DNA of 64,000 nt from Epiperipatus broadwayi (GCA_028023455.1 JAQFVV010012477.1:560001-624000), one strand, 5' to 3'. Shown: positions 21,870-37,128, counted from the first letter of the stretch. Made by a program: numbers and translations. The notes: generated by a model from the sequence alone, not told the origin.

Positions 21870-24800
21870 CCTATGTTTTACAATACACTCTTCTTTCTTT
21901 CTTTACTTTATTTTATTTAGCTGAGTGCACTTTTTGTGAAAAATATTATCATAGCACTATAATTTCATAACACTGTTTATTTATTTATTGTCCCTGTTGA
22001 TTATTCATATTGTGTACATCAGTCCATTTATATATTTCATTTATGTGATAATTGAATGATAATTTACATAGTATGAATAATCAAGATGTATTACACATGA
22101 AGTACCAAAACTAGGAAACTACAAAATTATCATTATAGTGTTCACCACTAAAAGTTACACTTTTGTAAATAAAATAAAGGAAAGGAAGAAAGAAAAAAAA
22201 TTGCTTTGTACCTGCAAACATACATATGTATGCAAAAACTAAATTTTATGTAAGTAGAACTATTTATAGAAGATCCTAATAATAAAAACAATTTGCTCTT
22301 GATATCTAGATTAATCTCCAAACACAGCTAATTTTTTAAAATCATTTATTAACCCAAATAATTAAACATTAATTTTTTATTATAAAATAATAATAGTATT
22401 ATCTCTCTTGCTTTTATAGGTAGTTCGAGCATAAATTAACAACAGGTATGACTTGCAAAAATTATTTTTATTTAGTTTCAACACTGAAAATAAAGTAGTA
22501 CAATAACTTTTGCAGCTCTTAAATGATCTGTACTTTACATCGTATATTATTATCTTTTAGGTATAGATCTTTTATGATTTCACTATTTTATGTAAATATG
22601 TGAAATTTATGATTACCATATGATAAAAGATCAATTATTTGCAAACTAAAAAAAAATATCAAAAAGTTATTTGTTCTGAAGATAATGTAAATTCAAATAT
22701 AAAAGTAATGATGAAATTTGAACTAAGAATCTACTAAATCAATCTTTTTATTATGGAAATTAAACCCACAATTCACCAATAGAATTGAATAATTAGTTAT
22801 TCAAAGAAATCACCTCTCTTTCATAAACTAGAAGTAATGCATTAATATTAGACATAAAAATTTTGGGGTATTAAGATAGTCACTTTAATATTGTCTTAAA
22901 TTGTATTCAGTAGCAAGATTAAAAACACTTTATTTAATAGCCATCTTTTAAACATTTATTATGGTAGTAGAATGTATATTTAAATGGTCAAAGGTTTTTA
23001 ATATAAGTGTATTTGTTTATTTATTGATATAAACTTGACAATAGTTTATTAATATAGATTTAACACTAGATGCAAAAATATGCATTTAAGAAACTCAATA
23101 ATTTAGCAAACATTTATTTTTAATTATTATGTAATTAAAACATTTATTTTTAATTAAATTTTATAAACAAATAATATTCTAAAAAATTACATTTGATTTT
23201 TTTTAAGTTTTAACAACTGATATATAAATAAGAACAACGCATGTACTGTACCAGAGTCAAAGTCTCATATTTGAACACTTTGTTCCAGCCATTTACCTAT
23301 GACTTGCATATGAAAGCCATTGTATCTGGTTGTTTTGTTTTATTTATAATCTCAATATATATTTAAATAACAGTATTTCTTTGAACATATGTATAGACTT
23401 ACCTATTTATATCAAAATGAGTAATTAAACGGGATTCCACACATAAATTGAACATTTAATACTGGCAAGACCAGACACATCTTCCTGCAATTAATATTAC
23501 AATTAATTACCAAGACATAATTACATTTTTGGCTATCCAAATTCCACTCTAATAAAAGAAGTTTATTGGTATTAGCAATATTTATTTGGGTAAACTACTG
23601 AAGGCTTTTAGTTTTTATATAGATACCAGTAATACTTATGGTTTGCTGAGCACATCATCTTGAGTTCGTTATTATGGAGGTAACTTTCTTATTTTTAATC
23701 AGATCAAAACTATAGTGTATTATTATTTATTTACTGAGATAATAAAAAATAAGGATATTGCTCTTGTTAAATTTGCAAAAAATATATTTTAATTATTAAA
23801 CAACAAAATGATGAAATCATAAACTAATCATTACTTCCCACTATCTTTAAAATTATACCAACACACATACACACACATATATATAATAACCACTGTTGAT
23901 CAATAATATAAAATATAATTAACAAAGAAACTTACAAGCATGTTTACCTGGATTGCACATAAATTCTACTAATTAGTAATATACATAAACTTTATTAAAT
24001 TAATATAAAAATTCTTATACAATTTGAACTATTTAATAATGAGTTTCTAGTCATTGATTAATAATTAATGACTGTTATTTTCTATCTTAAATTAAAATAT
24101 GATTGATACATTTTCCATGGCCATGGATTTTTACATTTTAATATCTATTTCATGTGATCAGAGCTATGGTGTTTCATTAAGGTGGGTGGGTAGATATATA
24201 GTGAGATATAGGTATAATAATAAGCATCAAGCCACCAGTATCAGAAGATGACACTAGCAAAATCCTTGGAAATTTGACTATTTATTACTCTACTGCACTT
24301 CTTACAATTTGTTACAACTCACAACAACAATAAAAACATTTCTAAATTTATCATGGTCTCTTTTATATTCTCCTCATATCTCCTGCACAGTACCCTCCTC
24401 TTTTTTTTCAGGAATTTTCTTCTCACATTTGGTTATTTTTCATTAATCCTTAAAATTGTTTACAAGGCCTAACTATTAATTTTTCTATTCTAAATTTAGT
24501 AGCATTTCCATCTAGATAAGAATAATTCTTTATATTACCATGAATTGTGCAATTTATAAGAAAAATAGAAAATTAGATTTTAAGAATAATTTAAACATAT
24601 TTTCTTATATATATATTTCCTTATTAAAGGTATATTCCTAAGAAGTATTTGTATTGTGTATAGACTTAGCATCACAATCTTTAATTACATCAAAACTTTC
24701 TTTTTTTCAAAGATATGACATCTATATTTTTTCTATAATTAAAAATAATTAGATTGATTGTTTATTTTAATTAGGTAAATACATTTTTATATATTAGTTT

Positions 24801-27365
24801 CTGTGTGTTTTCATATATATATATTATTACTTGATAAAATACTATTATGAAATTATTTTTATGTAAGCAATTTCCCCACTTTTTTTGATGAACATTAATT
24901 CACATTGTACCCTAAATGGTATAGTATATGTCATTCTATGGTATTAGTATAAACACTCTTTTAGTAAATAAACACATTTTTTATGTAAACTTTTTTGTTA
25001 ATGTGAATGTACAAAGGTGGATTTGTTATAAATCTTTCAAATTCTGCTTTAAAATTTGATATTTGCTTTATAATTATTAAAATATTTGAAAAAAAGTCAC
25101 ATCCCTGTTCATTTTGAAAGTGATAATGTTAGTAATGAGGTTCACATGAAACTTTGTCAAGAAAAAATAACACTCTTAAAATAAATCTTTCCTTTATGAA
25201 TAGTATAGTAAAGACAATTGATTTTTTTCAAATATCCATAAGATACTGATCTTTTCAGATTTTTTTCCAATTAAAATATCAATAAAATCAGTAAGGTCAA
25301 GTGTATGATATTAAACAAAATCTTACTCTAATATGAGTTATGATAAAGATAAGACAGCCATCTAAAGCAATGAAACTCCCACAATTTTTGTGAGGTAAAT
25401 AACCAATGATTCTCATAAAAAATGAGAGTGAGAGTTACTCTATACATAATCTTTTACACATTTTTTGTTTGAATTTTTTTCTGATTAAAATGCATTTGAA
25501 GTAATTAGACAATAATAAAAGAAGACTAAAATGGATAATAGTATTTTGGGCCTTAATTGTTTAGAGGTTTAATAATTTAATAAAGAAGTCATGTATTATA
25601 TTATCTTATAGAACACCACCATCATCATTATTATAATTATTACTACTAATAATAATAATAATATCATTATGATAAACATAGATAAAACTTAGATATAATA
25701 ATCATAAAGTATGTAATACTATTGAAAATAAAATATTTGTATCAATTCAAAAAAGAAAAAAATGTGTATTAAGTAATTAAAAAAAACTAATAAAAAGTCT
25801 TTTGTAAATAATAGTCCAATTAGAAATTTCTTTATAAAGAAAATTTGTATTTCTTTTTAAATTGTCTACATATAAATATAAACGAGCTAATATGTTTGAT
25901 AGTGCATATATTTTTAATAAAAATAATGTAAGATGTTTAATGAGGTATAATAAATATTTTAATATAAAACAATGGTATTGAAATACTCTAAATTTATTAT
26001 TGCTATGAAATATTTTAATTCAAATTACATTCTTCCTCAGTACACTATAAACAATATACATATATAATCATATGTTTTAATATGTTGAACTATTTTTATT
26101 ATTTATTATCAAATGTTGAATGCCTAGAAAATTTTAAACATTACTTTAACTTTTCAAGTTCAAACGACTTGTTAGTAATATCACACAAAGAGACAACACA
26201 TGATATTTGTGTTATTACAAGAATAAGTTTGCATTTGAAAAGTTTAAATAAAGTTTAAAAATTACTATTGGCATTCAATATTTGATAATAGATTATGGAA
26301 ATTATATAACATATTATCACATCTAATACATCATCACAAACCTTCAGGCAAATAAATTACCATAATTATAATAGTCCATAAATTATATGTTTTAATATAT
26401 ATTATATCAGCATATATAGCTACCATTTCTGATGGCATATACAAAAAATGCTACTGGAGATAGAGATAATGTTATAATCATGACAGCTGATATATATATA
26501 TTGATATATTTGAAATTGTAGATTTAATTCTAAATGTTTTGATTATTATAATGATTACACATAAATATTTATTAATTAAATCCAAAGACTCAACACTCAT
26601 TAATGTAAAAAAAAACTAATATTAAGCCTGAAGCATTTAATTCATCCCTCATTCATAATCATGAAAGAGAACAGTACTATTAAAGTCATATATAAAGAGA
26701 AAAATCATTGCAAACATAAAGTAAAAGAGACATGATTTATTATGCAAAATGAATATGTAATGAACCAAAAAGCATCAATAGTATACTCAGTATAATAAAT
26801 ATTATTAAATTTTATATTTAAACTCTGTATGACTATTTTTTCACATTAATATATAGAATGGCAGAGTATGGAAACATAATTATATATAAAGTGTGTATGT
26901 GTATATTTACATCAATAAAATCCAGTCAACTCTTAAGCAATCTCAATATCAATAACAATCAATAATTTCAAACTGTTGTCAAGGCAACCTCTTTTTAACA
27001 TTAAAAGTGGAATCCAACCTTTATTAATGGTCTAATATATTTATATAGACACTAAAGATTGCAATTTAATCACATAGATTGAAATTATTAATACAAAGAA
27101 ATTTAAATCAACCTCTATAAACAGGTAAATATAACCCATTCCGAATGTAGACTAAAAAAATAGACATTTATTACATTACAATCAGCAATTATAATTTCAA
27201 ATTGCACTCAAAATATTACTTAAATAAAAAATATAACAATGTTTAAGGCCAAATGAGTTTTTACATAATCATTAAAAACCAGTCAACACTTAGACAATCC
27301 CAATATCAATAACAATACTGAATCTTTACCACATAATCTTCAACACAGATATAAAATTAGAGTTC
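21870..27365. other. 5.5 kb of AT-rich intergenic DNA
   Basis: I see no gene, no clear repeat pair and no RNA signature. It contains small simple repeats: (CA)n then (TA)n near 23862-23884, (TAA)n near 25648-25663, and many AT dinucleotide runs. Very low complexity prevents exclusion of old transposon relics. Confidence 0.5.
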
Positions 27366-27368
27366 AAT

Positions 27369-27589
27369 TTATATTAAGATAGCAATTCCTCAAACTTAAA
27401 CTTCTTATTCTTTCAACAAATCCACTGTCCATTTCATTGAAAAATCAATGATGAAATGCTAAAATTCACCAAGAGCTTTGACTATTCTATCATTGACTTT
27501 TCACTGAAATGGATGGTTAAATTGTTGGAAGGTTGACAAAATTGAAGCCTGTCCATAAAAAATTGAGGAATGGTTATCTTAATATAAAA
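27369..27589. repeat. MITE-like hairpin upstream of a SINE
   Basis: TATATTAAGATAGCAATTCC at about 27370 pairs with GGTTATCTTAATATAAA at about 27572, and CCATTTCATTGAAAAATCAATG pairs with the complement around 27497-27518. The arms are about 95 bases with a 35-base centre. The right arm runs straight into SINE-family sequence at 27600. A related but rearranged stretch precedes the SINE copy at 32200 (ATTTGCTATCTTAATATAAA), so the hairpin arm and the SINE part may form one composite element. Confidence 0.7.
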
Positions 27590-27599
27590 TGATCACTAA

Positions 27600-27923
<324 letters not shown>

Positions 27924-27924
27924 A

Positions 27925-28819
27925 ATTTTATAAATGTTTTCGTCTATTCCATTATTTATATCTTTCTAAATTATACTTCAAAATACTATTTAAATTATGT
28001 TAAATTTAAAATTTAACTCATTTTAGGACTTATTATTTATAGCATATATTTAATTCCTAAAAATATATAATGAATTTTTTATAAACATATATCAATTCCA
28101 TAGAATTCATTATTTTATTTTTTCTCTTGAATGAAGTACAACAGCACATTTTCTAACTGAATTATTACTTCAAAATCATATTAATATTTTATTGGAATAG
28201 ATAATATTTTTATAAAAGGTTTTTGCTTGAAATCATTCAATTGGCACCAAGTATTATCAAAAGCATTGATTCTTGCATTTTCTATCACAAATAATCTTAA
28301 CAAGATTGAAAAATATTATTGAACAAAAATAATACTAAAGAAGTATCAGAGTTTATTATAATTACATTCAAATTTTGATATTAAATAAATATCATATTTG
28401 ATATTTAAACAAAAATGGTATTGTATTACTTAATGTATTTAGTGATTTTGATTCTCTCAATATTTCCACTTATATATTATTGATTTGGGTTGACTTGTAG
28501 GTATTGTAATCAATCTATAAAAAATGAAACATATCTTAAAATTTAATGTATGTGTAACCAAACATCAATTATGAACCACATTGTCTAGTTTATGCAGACA
28601 ATATCAAATTGAAGGGTTCAGTAATGTATGGAAAATCCATCTTTAAACAACAAGTTGTTTAATATGGGATAGATTTTTCTGGCAAGTGAATAATGATGAT
28701 CAACCCAATCCATAAGTCCTGCATTTCAGGTTCAATTCTTTTGCCATTAGTAATAAATAAAAGACATAAACATATTATAGATGACATTTTGAAAATTTAT
28801 TATAGCTCAAATTTGCTTT

Positions 28820-28857
<38 letters not shown>

Positions 28858-31284
28858 TAAAAGAAAAATCATCAAGTGAAATATATATATTGTGATGATC
28901 CATTAAACATTTACAATTTATTTAATTTGTATTAATTAAACCTGGTGACATCTGACAATGAATATCAGAAAATGTACCTTAAAACTTGTGTTATATTTAT
29001 AAGATTTGAAAATTTTCTTAAATATGCAAAGATGATAATACTATGCAACCACTACCTGCAATACCTGACCAAATCATGTCAAACATAAGATATATTCATG
29101 ATGGAATTGGTATGTAGACTTGACAAAATTACATTTAAAAAAGTTAACAGGATATTTAAATAAATAATAAAACAATATTTTATTTATAAAGTATCATAAT
29201 TGTAAACCAAGATATGTTTTTTTATTATTCTAAACAGTTTATATTGCTGACTATGATTACCATTATGATCATAATTCCTTTAATAAACTATTTCTTCACT
29301 ATTTCTTAACTTTTAGTTTACACACATGCTGGAACAATATAGTGTCCAAAGTTTATTTAGATTAATTTTAAAACATTAATCATTTTATTACATATTATAA
29401 TAAAAATATGGTTCAATGATTGAGCATATTTGCTGTAGAGTATATCCCTGGATTTTAATACACTTTGGATATACTTCTATACATGCATACTCACAAATAC
29501 AATACAATTATTTATATTATTCATTTCATAGCATAATCTCAGCATATATCTAATATGGTACTATTATGATCAATATCCCACCTGAAATGAAAATTTTAGG
29601 AAGTGGCCACTTTATGTCTGAATTCCAATTTAATAATAACATAAATTAATAAGAAGTTGATCATTTTGAATCTTATTTCAAATTTAATTATATGAGGTGA
29701 TTTCTTTTGAATCCAACCTTGAATTTATGAAACAAAACTGTGAACAAATTCTCCATAAATACATAGAATATTTTAGCCATTCAACAAAAATGTAACAACT
29801 GCATTTATATTATAAATTCTAACATGCATACAATATAATTCACAGTAATTAATAATAAGGGGTAATTTACATACAAATGAACTTGACTGAATTTCAAAAT
29901 AAACCTTCAACTTAAAACTCTAATAATGATATTGCCACTCAATTATTTTTAATATGTAGACACTTCACTTTAAATATTTTACAGACACATTCTTATTTAC
30001 ATGTTTAAAATGAATATTTAATCCTGTTTATATTATCTAATTTTATATATTTGCTGATATTTTTTACACAAAAAAATCTTTTTAAAGGAGATAAAATTAT
30101 ATATATATAAAGGAAAAGTTAAAGTGAATTTTGTATTTTAAATGTTATGGAGACAGCTAGAGTATTTACATGTTCAACAGAAATACTGAAGTTTTTTTAA
30201 CAAAACAGCCACTTCTTTCTTTAAGCAATAACTTACATATTATATTATACAAAGACATTAAATATACTAATATATAGTTCATTAAAATTAATATATGCTA
30301 GGAAATCATAAAATAAAACTTAAAATGGTTGATATGTTAAAATAACAATAACATCAATAAACAAATTTTTAAAATTAACTTATATAGCACAAAGTTTTGT
30401 AGCTGGGATTTTCTATGGTCCATTATGAGGATTTTATGAAAGATAATATTTCTTCATTGATGGCATGTATTATTTGGTTGTAGCTATAATCATAATTTGT
30501 TCTTTAAAAGTTGTTATAGTGTATTTTATCTAATCTCCTGTTTTTGTAATTAGAGGTTTAAGTTTTTTTTTCCATTTTGCTTTATCCAATTCACATAGGT
30601 GTCCATAATTAGATTTCAGGCAGCTGGTGATTTTTCTTTTTCTAACTTGATTATCCTAATAATAATTCCATGAATTCTGAATAAAGCAAGTATTCAGACT
30701 GATTAATTTTAAGAAAAAATGACAATATATAATTTTGATCTCTTGTTTTGAATACTATTGATAATCTCTTATTTTCAACATCCAAATACAAATTTTCAAA
30801 AAACATCTGTATTTAAATTACTTGAATTTTTTCTTTGGTTTTGAATCTCATATCTCAAAGTAAGCTTAATATTTTACTAAATTATTTTTAATCTACTTAA
30901 CTAAAATCTATTTACTTTACTACTAATATACTTAATTATGATGTTTTTCAATACCTTTCTGACAACATAACTTTAGACATACATTCTTTTAATTTTTGAT
31001 AAAAAACAGTTTTAACTTAATTTATCTATATGGCTTTTAATAATTTATTCTATAATTTGAACATTAGTTATTATCATTTATTTAAATACATTGTTTTAAA
31101 ATACAGTAATTATTTTATCTAATATTTATATAAAAATACTTTTTAGCTACTCACACAACACAGAAAAAGAGTTTGTTTGCATGTGGAAGACTAAAAGGCT
31201 GACAATGAAATGAATAAGATATTACTCATATATATATGATAAACAAAACAAGTTATAAATTTCTTAACTTGCTTATAGCTTGCA
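27925..31284. other. AT-rich intergenic sequence with simple repeats
   Basis: The only recognisable structure is a (CA)n tract followed by (TA)n at about 28821-28857 and scattered TA runs. No coding or RNA gene is supported. Confidence 0.5.
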
Positions 31285-31289
31285 TTTTA

Positions 31290-31601
31290 TGATCACTAGA
31301 TGGAGTTTTACCAATAGCCCACTTTCAAGCTTTGTTTACATAAATACTGAGAGAGATAGAATTCAATATCATTTTTCAAATTGTCTCCAACCTTTAAACC
31401 ATGATTTTGAGCTAGTTGGCGCATGTCAGTAAAGGGTAGGAAGACTAGAAACTAGATATAAACACCAACTCTACAATCAGCATTTAAGAAACACGTTTCT
31501 ATCAGCTTGAAAGCATGAACTTTTTAGATACATAAATATCTTCAAATCCAGTCAAACAAAGCTTGATAGTGGGCTATTGGTAAAGCTCCATCTAGTGATC
31601 A
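31290..31601 (-). mobile_element. 312-bp TIR element with TA flanks (MITE)
   Basis: The termini are inverted repeats of about 45 bases starting TGATCACTAGATGGAG and matching with two or three mismatches. TA dinucleotides flank both ends (31288-31289 and 31602-31603), as expected for the TA target duplication of Tc1/mariner-type elements. The surroundings are TA-rich, so the flanking TA alone is weak evidence. The interior follows the order of the tandem array unit at 62289-63225, which orients this copy on the minus strand. No transposase remains, so it is non-autonomous. Confidence 0.75.
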
Positions 31602-31611
31602 TATATATATA

Positions 31612-31938
31612 TAATATTTAAACATAAATATACTAAACCCAACACAATTACAAGAGACTTTAACTCAGACTTTCAAGCTTGCTACAACTATGCACTTTAT
31701 TTTATACAACAATACACATGATACATACATATGAAAAGGTTAAATAATTTCAAATATGCACCCTCTGTGCTGAATCAGCACTCATCAGTTTGTTCTGATT
31801 ACTATCTTCCCCACAAATATAGGATGGAATGCATATATAAGATGGAATACATAGTTGTAGGGAGCTTGAAAAATAAAAGTTTGTCTTTTCTAATTGTGTT
31901 GGGTTTAGTATAGACACTATGCTTATGTTTGAATATTA
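31612..31938. repeat. Second MITE-like hairpin, arms about 70 bp
   Basis: The left arm at 31612-31678 contains the phrase TACTAAACCCAACACAATTA and the right arm at 31864-31938 contains its complement; the outer ends read AATATTTAAACATAA and its imperfect complement. The interior (about 31735-31860) carries CAGCACTCATCAGTTTGTTC, the SINE-family phrase in minus orientation, together with a second GATGGAAT-type segment. This is either a SINE fragment captured in a hairpin or a rearranged composite. It begins 10 bases after the previous element. Confidence 0.7.
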
Positions 31939-32039
31939 AATGTTCATCCTATGTTCTGTCCATACCTTTTCTGGTCTTTCAAATGTACATATTGGGGTTC
32001 TATATGTGATGGGTCAGAGTAACTTGAAATCAACATGGG

Positions 32040-32385
32040 TATGACAATAATATTGGCATCAATAAAAGCTTTCAGTGTTTCATCATCAGATTGTCAATGG
32101 CATAAGTAGTTGAAGAGTTGAAGGATGGAGAACATTAAAGATTGTCCATTAGTGTTTGAATATTTGCTATCTTAATATAAAATGAACTCTGATTGTATGT
32201 GTGAGAGGGGAATGGTGATATGAACCAAATGATGAGTGTTGGTTTAGCACAAAATACATGTATTAGAGATCATTTATCTTTTTCATTTGTAAGCAGTCAT
32301 GTGTTTTTGTTGTATAAGATGGAGTGCATCATTGTATAGAGCTTGAAAATCCAAGTACAAGTCCCTTTTAATATAATTGATAACA
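32040..32385 (+). mobile_element. SINE-family copy, diverged
   Basis: The order of phrases matches the copy at 27600: TATCTTAATATAAAATGA, then GTGAGAGGGGAATG, AACCAAATGATGAGTG, AGATCATTTATCTTTTT, then a tRNA-like part reading GCAGTCATGTGTTTTTGTTG, AGATGGAGTGCATCATTG and AAGTACAAGTCCC where the B box would be. There is no (TCTA)n tail in this copy. Comparing the two copies defines the unit as about 180 bases plus an upstream hairpin-like part. Confidence 0.6.
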
Positions 32386-34733
32386 TTACAACTTATACAC
32401 ATATGAAATATTTGTGGAAAAATACTATTCTTCACACATGCAATATAAAATTAGCATTCCCCATTCCATTAATAAATGTTTTAATACTTCTGTTTTTATT
32501 ATGAAGTTTTGTCAGTGAAGTGAAGAAATTGAATTTAAATTTTTCATCATTTACTGAGAAAATTTGTGAATCTTTTTTTTTCACATTTTAAAATTCAAGT
32601 AGTTTTTTTTTCTATTATTATAATTTCAAAGAAATTGAAAAAATGGGAATTTCAAAATATGGTAAGGTCCACAATGATGAGAACTCATTGAATTATTGGC
32701 AGTCTCAAACTTTGCAGTAACTTTGTATAAATACTTCAAAAAATAGTATGAATGACAAAAACTTGAATTTTTTTTTAATGTTTATGATTATTTTTGCATA
32801 GAAATTGTGATAATTATTAGAAATTATATATACATACATTCTACAGAAATATTTTATTTTTAAATATAAAACGTTCTATTTTTGAGACTAGTTACAATAG
32901 AGATTACAGCTGTGGGTAAAACAACTGTCTAGAAAATGTTGTCACTAAGAATCTGTTACAAAATATAAAAATATTGTAAAACTTACTAAATAATTTAACA
33001 TTTTTAAAATATAAGTTGACAGATTTATTAGATATTAACAAATATTCCTTCAGATTTTTAAAACAAACATCATCCAAAGAAGATTTCATTCATTTTTCAA
33101 ATAAAATCTGCTATACTTGAAATTTGATGCTAAAACAGCACTATGTTTTGATTAAAATCTAATTTTTAAAATAATTCTGAAAATGAAATGTGATTTTTTA
33201 AAATTTATTTAATTTCTAAACAATAATATCTATCAAATGAGAATTAATTTCTTATATTTTGATAAATAATAATGTTTAATATTAAAGTGAAAGTTGAAAG
33301 CTTAACACAAGTGATAACAAAGAAATCTGTCAGAGTTAGGAAAGTTGAAAACATACATGGTCTACCTGTATTTAGAGCTTATTCTTTAAAACATTTATTG
33401 ATGGAAGGATGTCTGTCCTTTTTTTATTACTTGTGAGAAGTGTAATTTTTTCTCACAATATTTTGTGTAAATATCACTATAATATTAATTATTACATATA
33501 TTTTATTTAATAAGGTTTAGTTTCACAGAAGTCTGTGATATATAATTTGAACATGGACAGATAATATTCTGATTCCAGTCTGGCAATTAAATTAACCTTA
33601 TATTCAAGCACAGTCAACAAATGTTAATTTCCTTTAAAGAAGCTCTAAACATAGGTGGGTCACTTATTCTTTTAAAACATTTATTGCCAGAGAAATGTAT
33701 ATCAATTTTGTACCTTATGTGTAATGAGTTGTTTCCTTTCACACTATTATATATATATATATAATAACAGGACATCGGTTTTCACCAGAAAGAGGGTATG
33801 CATTTCACTATAATCAGACTGTGGGTCTTCAGGTAGAATGCTGGAAATGAAACGAAAAAATGCTAAGTCCATGATTACATCCATCTTTACTATGCTAGCT
33901 CAATAATTATTAAATAAATTTTGATATAATTTAGACTAGTTTATCCAATTTTCATCCCTCTTTCAGTCACCATTATGCCACGATATTCAAACTCATGGAG
34001 AATTTGCAATTAGCTCTTTTCAGGGATGATTTTAAACAAATCATTATCTAATATGCCTTTATATAAGCATTGACTATTAAATGATATTCATATGATATTT
34101 ATAATATTAACATTTATATATAATTGTTATGTAATAATAATGATTATGTATTTATTTATAAAGATATAGTATAATATAATAATGATTAGGCTGAGAGATC
34201 AAATTAATAACTTAATATTTTAATAAACAATAAAAAAAATATAATGTAAAAGATAAATAAAATATTAATGAAAAATAAGGATGAATTTTATCACTTCAAG
34301 CGATTAATAAATAATATTTCCATCCAAAACCTTATGATAAAATTTCATACCATAATAAACTTTTCAAAAATAAAGAATATAATTCAAATTAACAAATATA
34401 TAAAACAATATATAAATTCAAAAATTAATAATTTAAATAACTTATTAATTTACTTACAGTTTTTATTCATATGTGTCATAATTATCAATATATAAGTACT
34501 ATTTACAACTGTATAACTTATTTTATATGCATTTATAATAAAATAAATACATTATATGTTTATTATATTATATAATAAATATAATAATCCTGTTTTTAAT
34601 AGCTGTTAAATAATAACCTTTTTTTATACTTCATCTAATTTTGATAAAGTTTGTCAAACTTTCAATTTACATTCATAAAATTAAATTTGAATATTCCTAC
34701 TAGAAATGAAATGATGCCAAATTTGAAATAAAT
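32386..34733. other. AT-rich intergenic sequence with a weak duplication
   Basis: The blocks at about 33376-33470 and 33650-33740 share TTATTCTTTTAAAACATTTATTG followed by similar spacing and a GTGA/TGTAATGAG-type end, so they are an old direct duplication of about 95 bases, roughly 275 bases apart. Otherwise the stretch is unique AT-rich sequence. The 75-codon frame at 34268-34495 is Asn/Ile/Lys-rich by composition only. Confidence 0.45.
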
Positions 34734-34734
34734 A

Positions 34735-34870
<136 letters not shown>

Positions 34871-34871
34871 G

Positions 34872-35238
34872 AATTAAACATTAAAATAATATGAATAATA
34901 ATATAATATATATAAATAAATAAAAAAAACTTATTTTCCTGAGTTAAGAAAGGATCTTTAAGTCTGTAGTTCATAATCCTAATGTAGTTCTCCTGTGAAG
35001 TATATTAATTCACTGGTACAACAATTAAATATTTATCCTAAATTAATAAATTATTAATATTATCAAATGATTTGGTTGATATAAGATAAAATATATATCC
35101 TTCGAAAATTGATGTTCTTATTCTCCATTTTCTATTAGACATTCCACACAATAAATATCTTAAATTAGCATGAAAGTTGGTTTTGAAACCTTTACGATAC
35201 AAAATTATTCTACTCACAGGACATTGTAAGATTCTTTA
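34872..35238. other. AT-rich sequence, nothing recognised
   Basis: Unique A/T-rich sequence without repeats, open frames or RNA-like boxes that I can support. Confidence 0.5.
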
Positions 35239-35239
35239 T

Positions 35240-35570
35240 ATATATTGTAACTGATGGAATTTGATCAAGCTGGGTGATGGGTAGAATGATTAATCTGATC
35301 TGATGAAAAATTTAAAATCTAATTTAAATTAGTCTATTCTAGCTCAAGTGGGTCGCCATTATGTAATAAACCATCACAAAGCACAAATAATCTCTCTTAA
35401 AGTCTAATTTGTTTAAGCTATATGTGAAACGAAAGAATAATGAGATTATCTGCTCCAGACATCAACAAATCCATCACATCACAAAGTACACTGCACTGAG
35501 CAATGAACTAGCATATCATCGCCCTAAACAATAATATATGATTAGGCTAACTACTTGATTAGCAATCTAG
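35240..35570. promoter_or_regulatory. Candidate conserved noncoding block (low confidence)
   Basis: Base composition here is less skewed than in the flanks and no repeat family is present. It includes GATGGGTAGAATGATTAATC, GTGGGTCGCCATTATGTAA, ATAAACCATCACAAAG and several TAAT/ATTA words of the kind homeodomain proteins bind. No frame is open long enough to suggest an exon. The call rests only on complexity and word content, so it is a suggestion that needs cross-species alignment. Confidence 0.25.
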
Positions 35571-37128
35571 TGAAAATCAAATCCAATTAATAACTAAAGC
35601 AGATTCCAATATATATTTTATTAACCTATTATTATTGTAGTAATTTAAATCTACTTCATTATTTAATGATGCTGCATTTTATCTTAACGGATAAGCTTCT
35701 AAATACCTATAATTGTATTTTACAAAACATTTTTACATATAGACACTATTTAAATATCAAAACAAAATAATACTTGACTCAAATATATATATCTAGTTTA
35801 ATAAATGCTAAATAGAAAGTATAAACATTCGTGTCAATAAGCGATACACAATTCTTTCTACCCCAATCTTTAATTAATAATTTTCTATTGACATCAACTA
35901 GTTTTTATATCATTTTATAAACACTTTGAAAATTTATACACTCTTTTAAATGTTTAAACAAATTAATCTACGTCTAGTTTACTAAGAGGCTATAAAGTAA
36001 TATATAAATAATTTATTCATATCTTCCAATAAAGTTATACTTAATTATTGCTTCGTTTATGTGTTAAAATAGAATACTTCACTAGAATTTATTATCAACA
36101 CTCTATTAGCTCATTTCTAACTCTACAATGCCCAACCACATTACATAAAAGATATATTAAGTTTCTATTGGATGTTTATTCACCTATGAGTATTAATATT
36201 ATTTATTTGAATCTTTAAACAATTGAATATAAAATTGGTTGGCAATAATTAAAATATATGATTATAATTTAGATTTATACCAATTTAAAGGTGATTTTCA
36301 ATTAAACTATTCAATGAAATTTGTACTCTTTATTTTAGAGAAGTTTAAAAAAAAAAATCTAAGATGAGTTATTCTGAACCAACGATAAAGTACGATCTAT
36401 TTAGATTTTTATGACGGAATCAGACAAACATGAAATGATTGACTTTGTAATATTAACTAAGATAAATGATAATATATATAATATTCGAATGCAAATATAA
36501 ATATAAAATTCATATGGGAATAAAATAAAATTTTAATATGCAAAACATACCATATCTTATATTCTAGCTCACTTACCAAGCTGAGTTTGAACCTTGTCAT
36601 TTAAATAGCTACATCAACTCATGCAATCCAAATAATAATAAAAAAATTAAGGGAGACTTGTCATTTGAATCACTCAATTTATTTGATTATATAAAAGAAA
36701 ATTGGCAAGATTAATAACAAAATACATCGAAAATTAATTTATATTTCAGATTGATTGAATAAATAAAAAATGATAAAATTACTATGTGTATCTCTAAATG
36801 TGTTGCGAAAACATTAACGACATAAAAAAAATGAATGAATGAATGGAGAGACTTTTGGATATTTTACTGAAAAATTTATATATAACTGATACCAAAGATA
36901 TAAAATAGGATGAGATTGAAGTCTATTTGTTTATCAAAATAATAACTGATAAATGAATATGAAATAATATGATATATTTGAATCTCTCTGATCATTTTCA
37001 TTTAATAAATTATATTACTCTTAAAGATAATTTAAATAAAATACAAATCATCCTTTTTTAAATACATGTAAAAAAAAATAATAATATGTGCACATTTTTA
37101 TATATAAAAAAAAATCATACCATATATA
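35571..37128. other. AT-rich intergenic sequence, nothing recognised
   Basis: I see unique A/T-rich DNA; a few short stretches such as 36360-36420 have slightly higher complexity. No gene, no repeat pair, no RNA signature. Confidence 0.5.
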
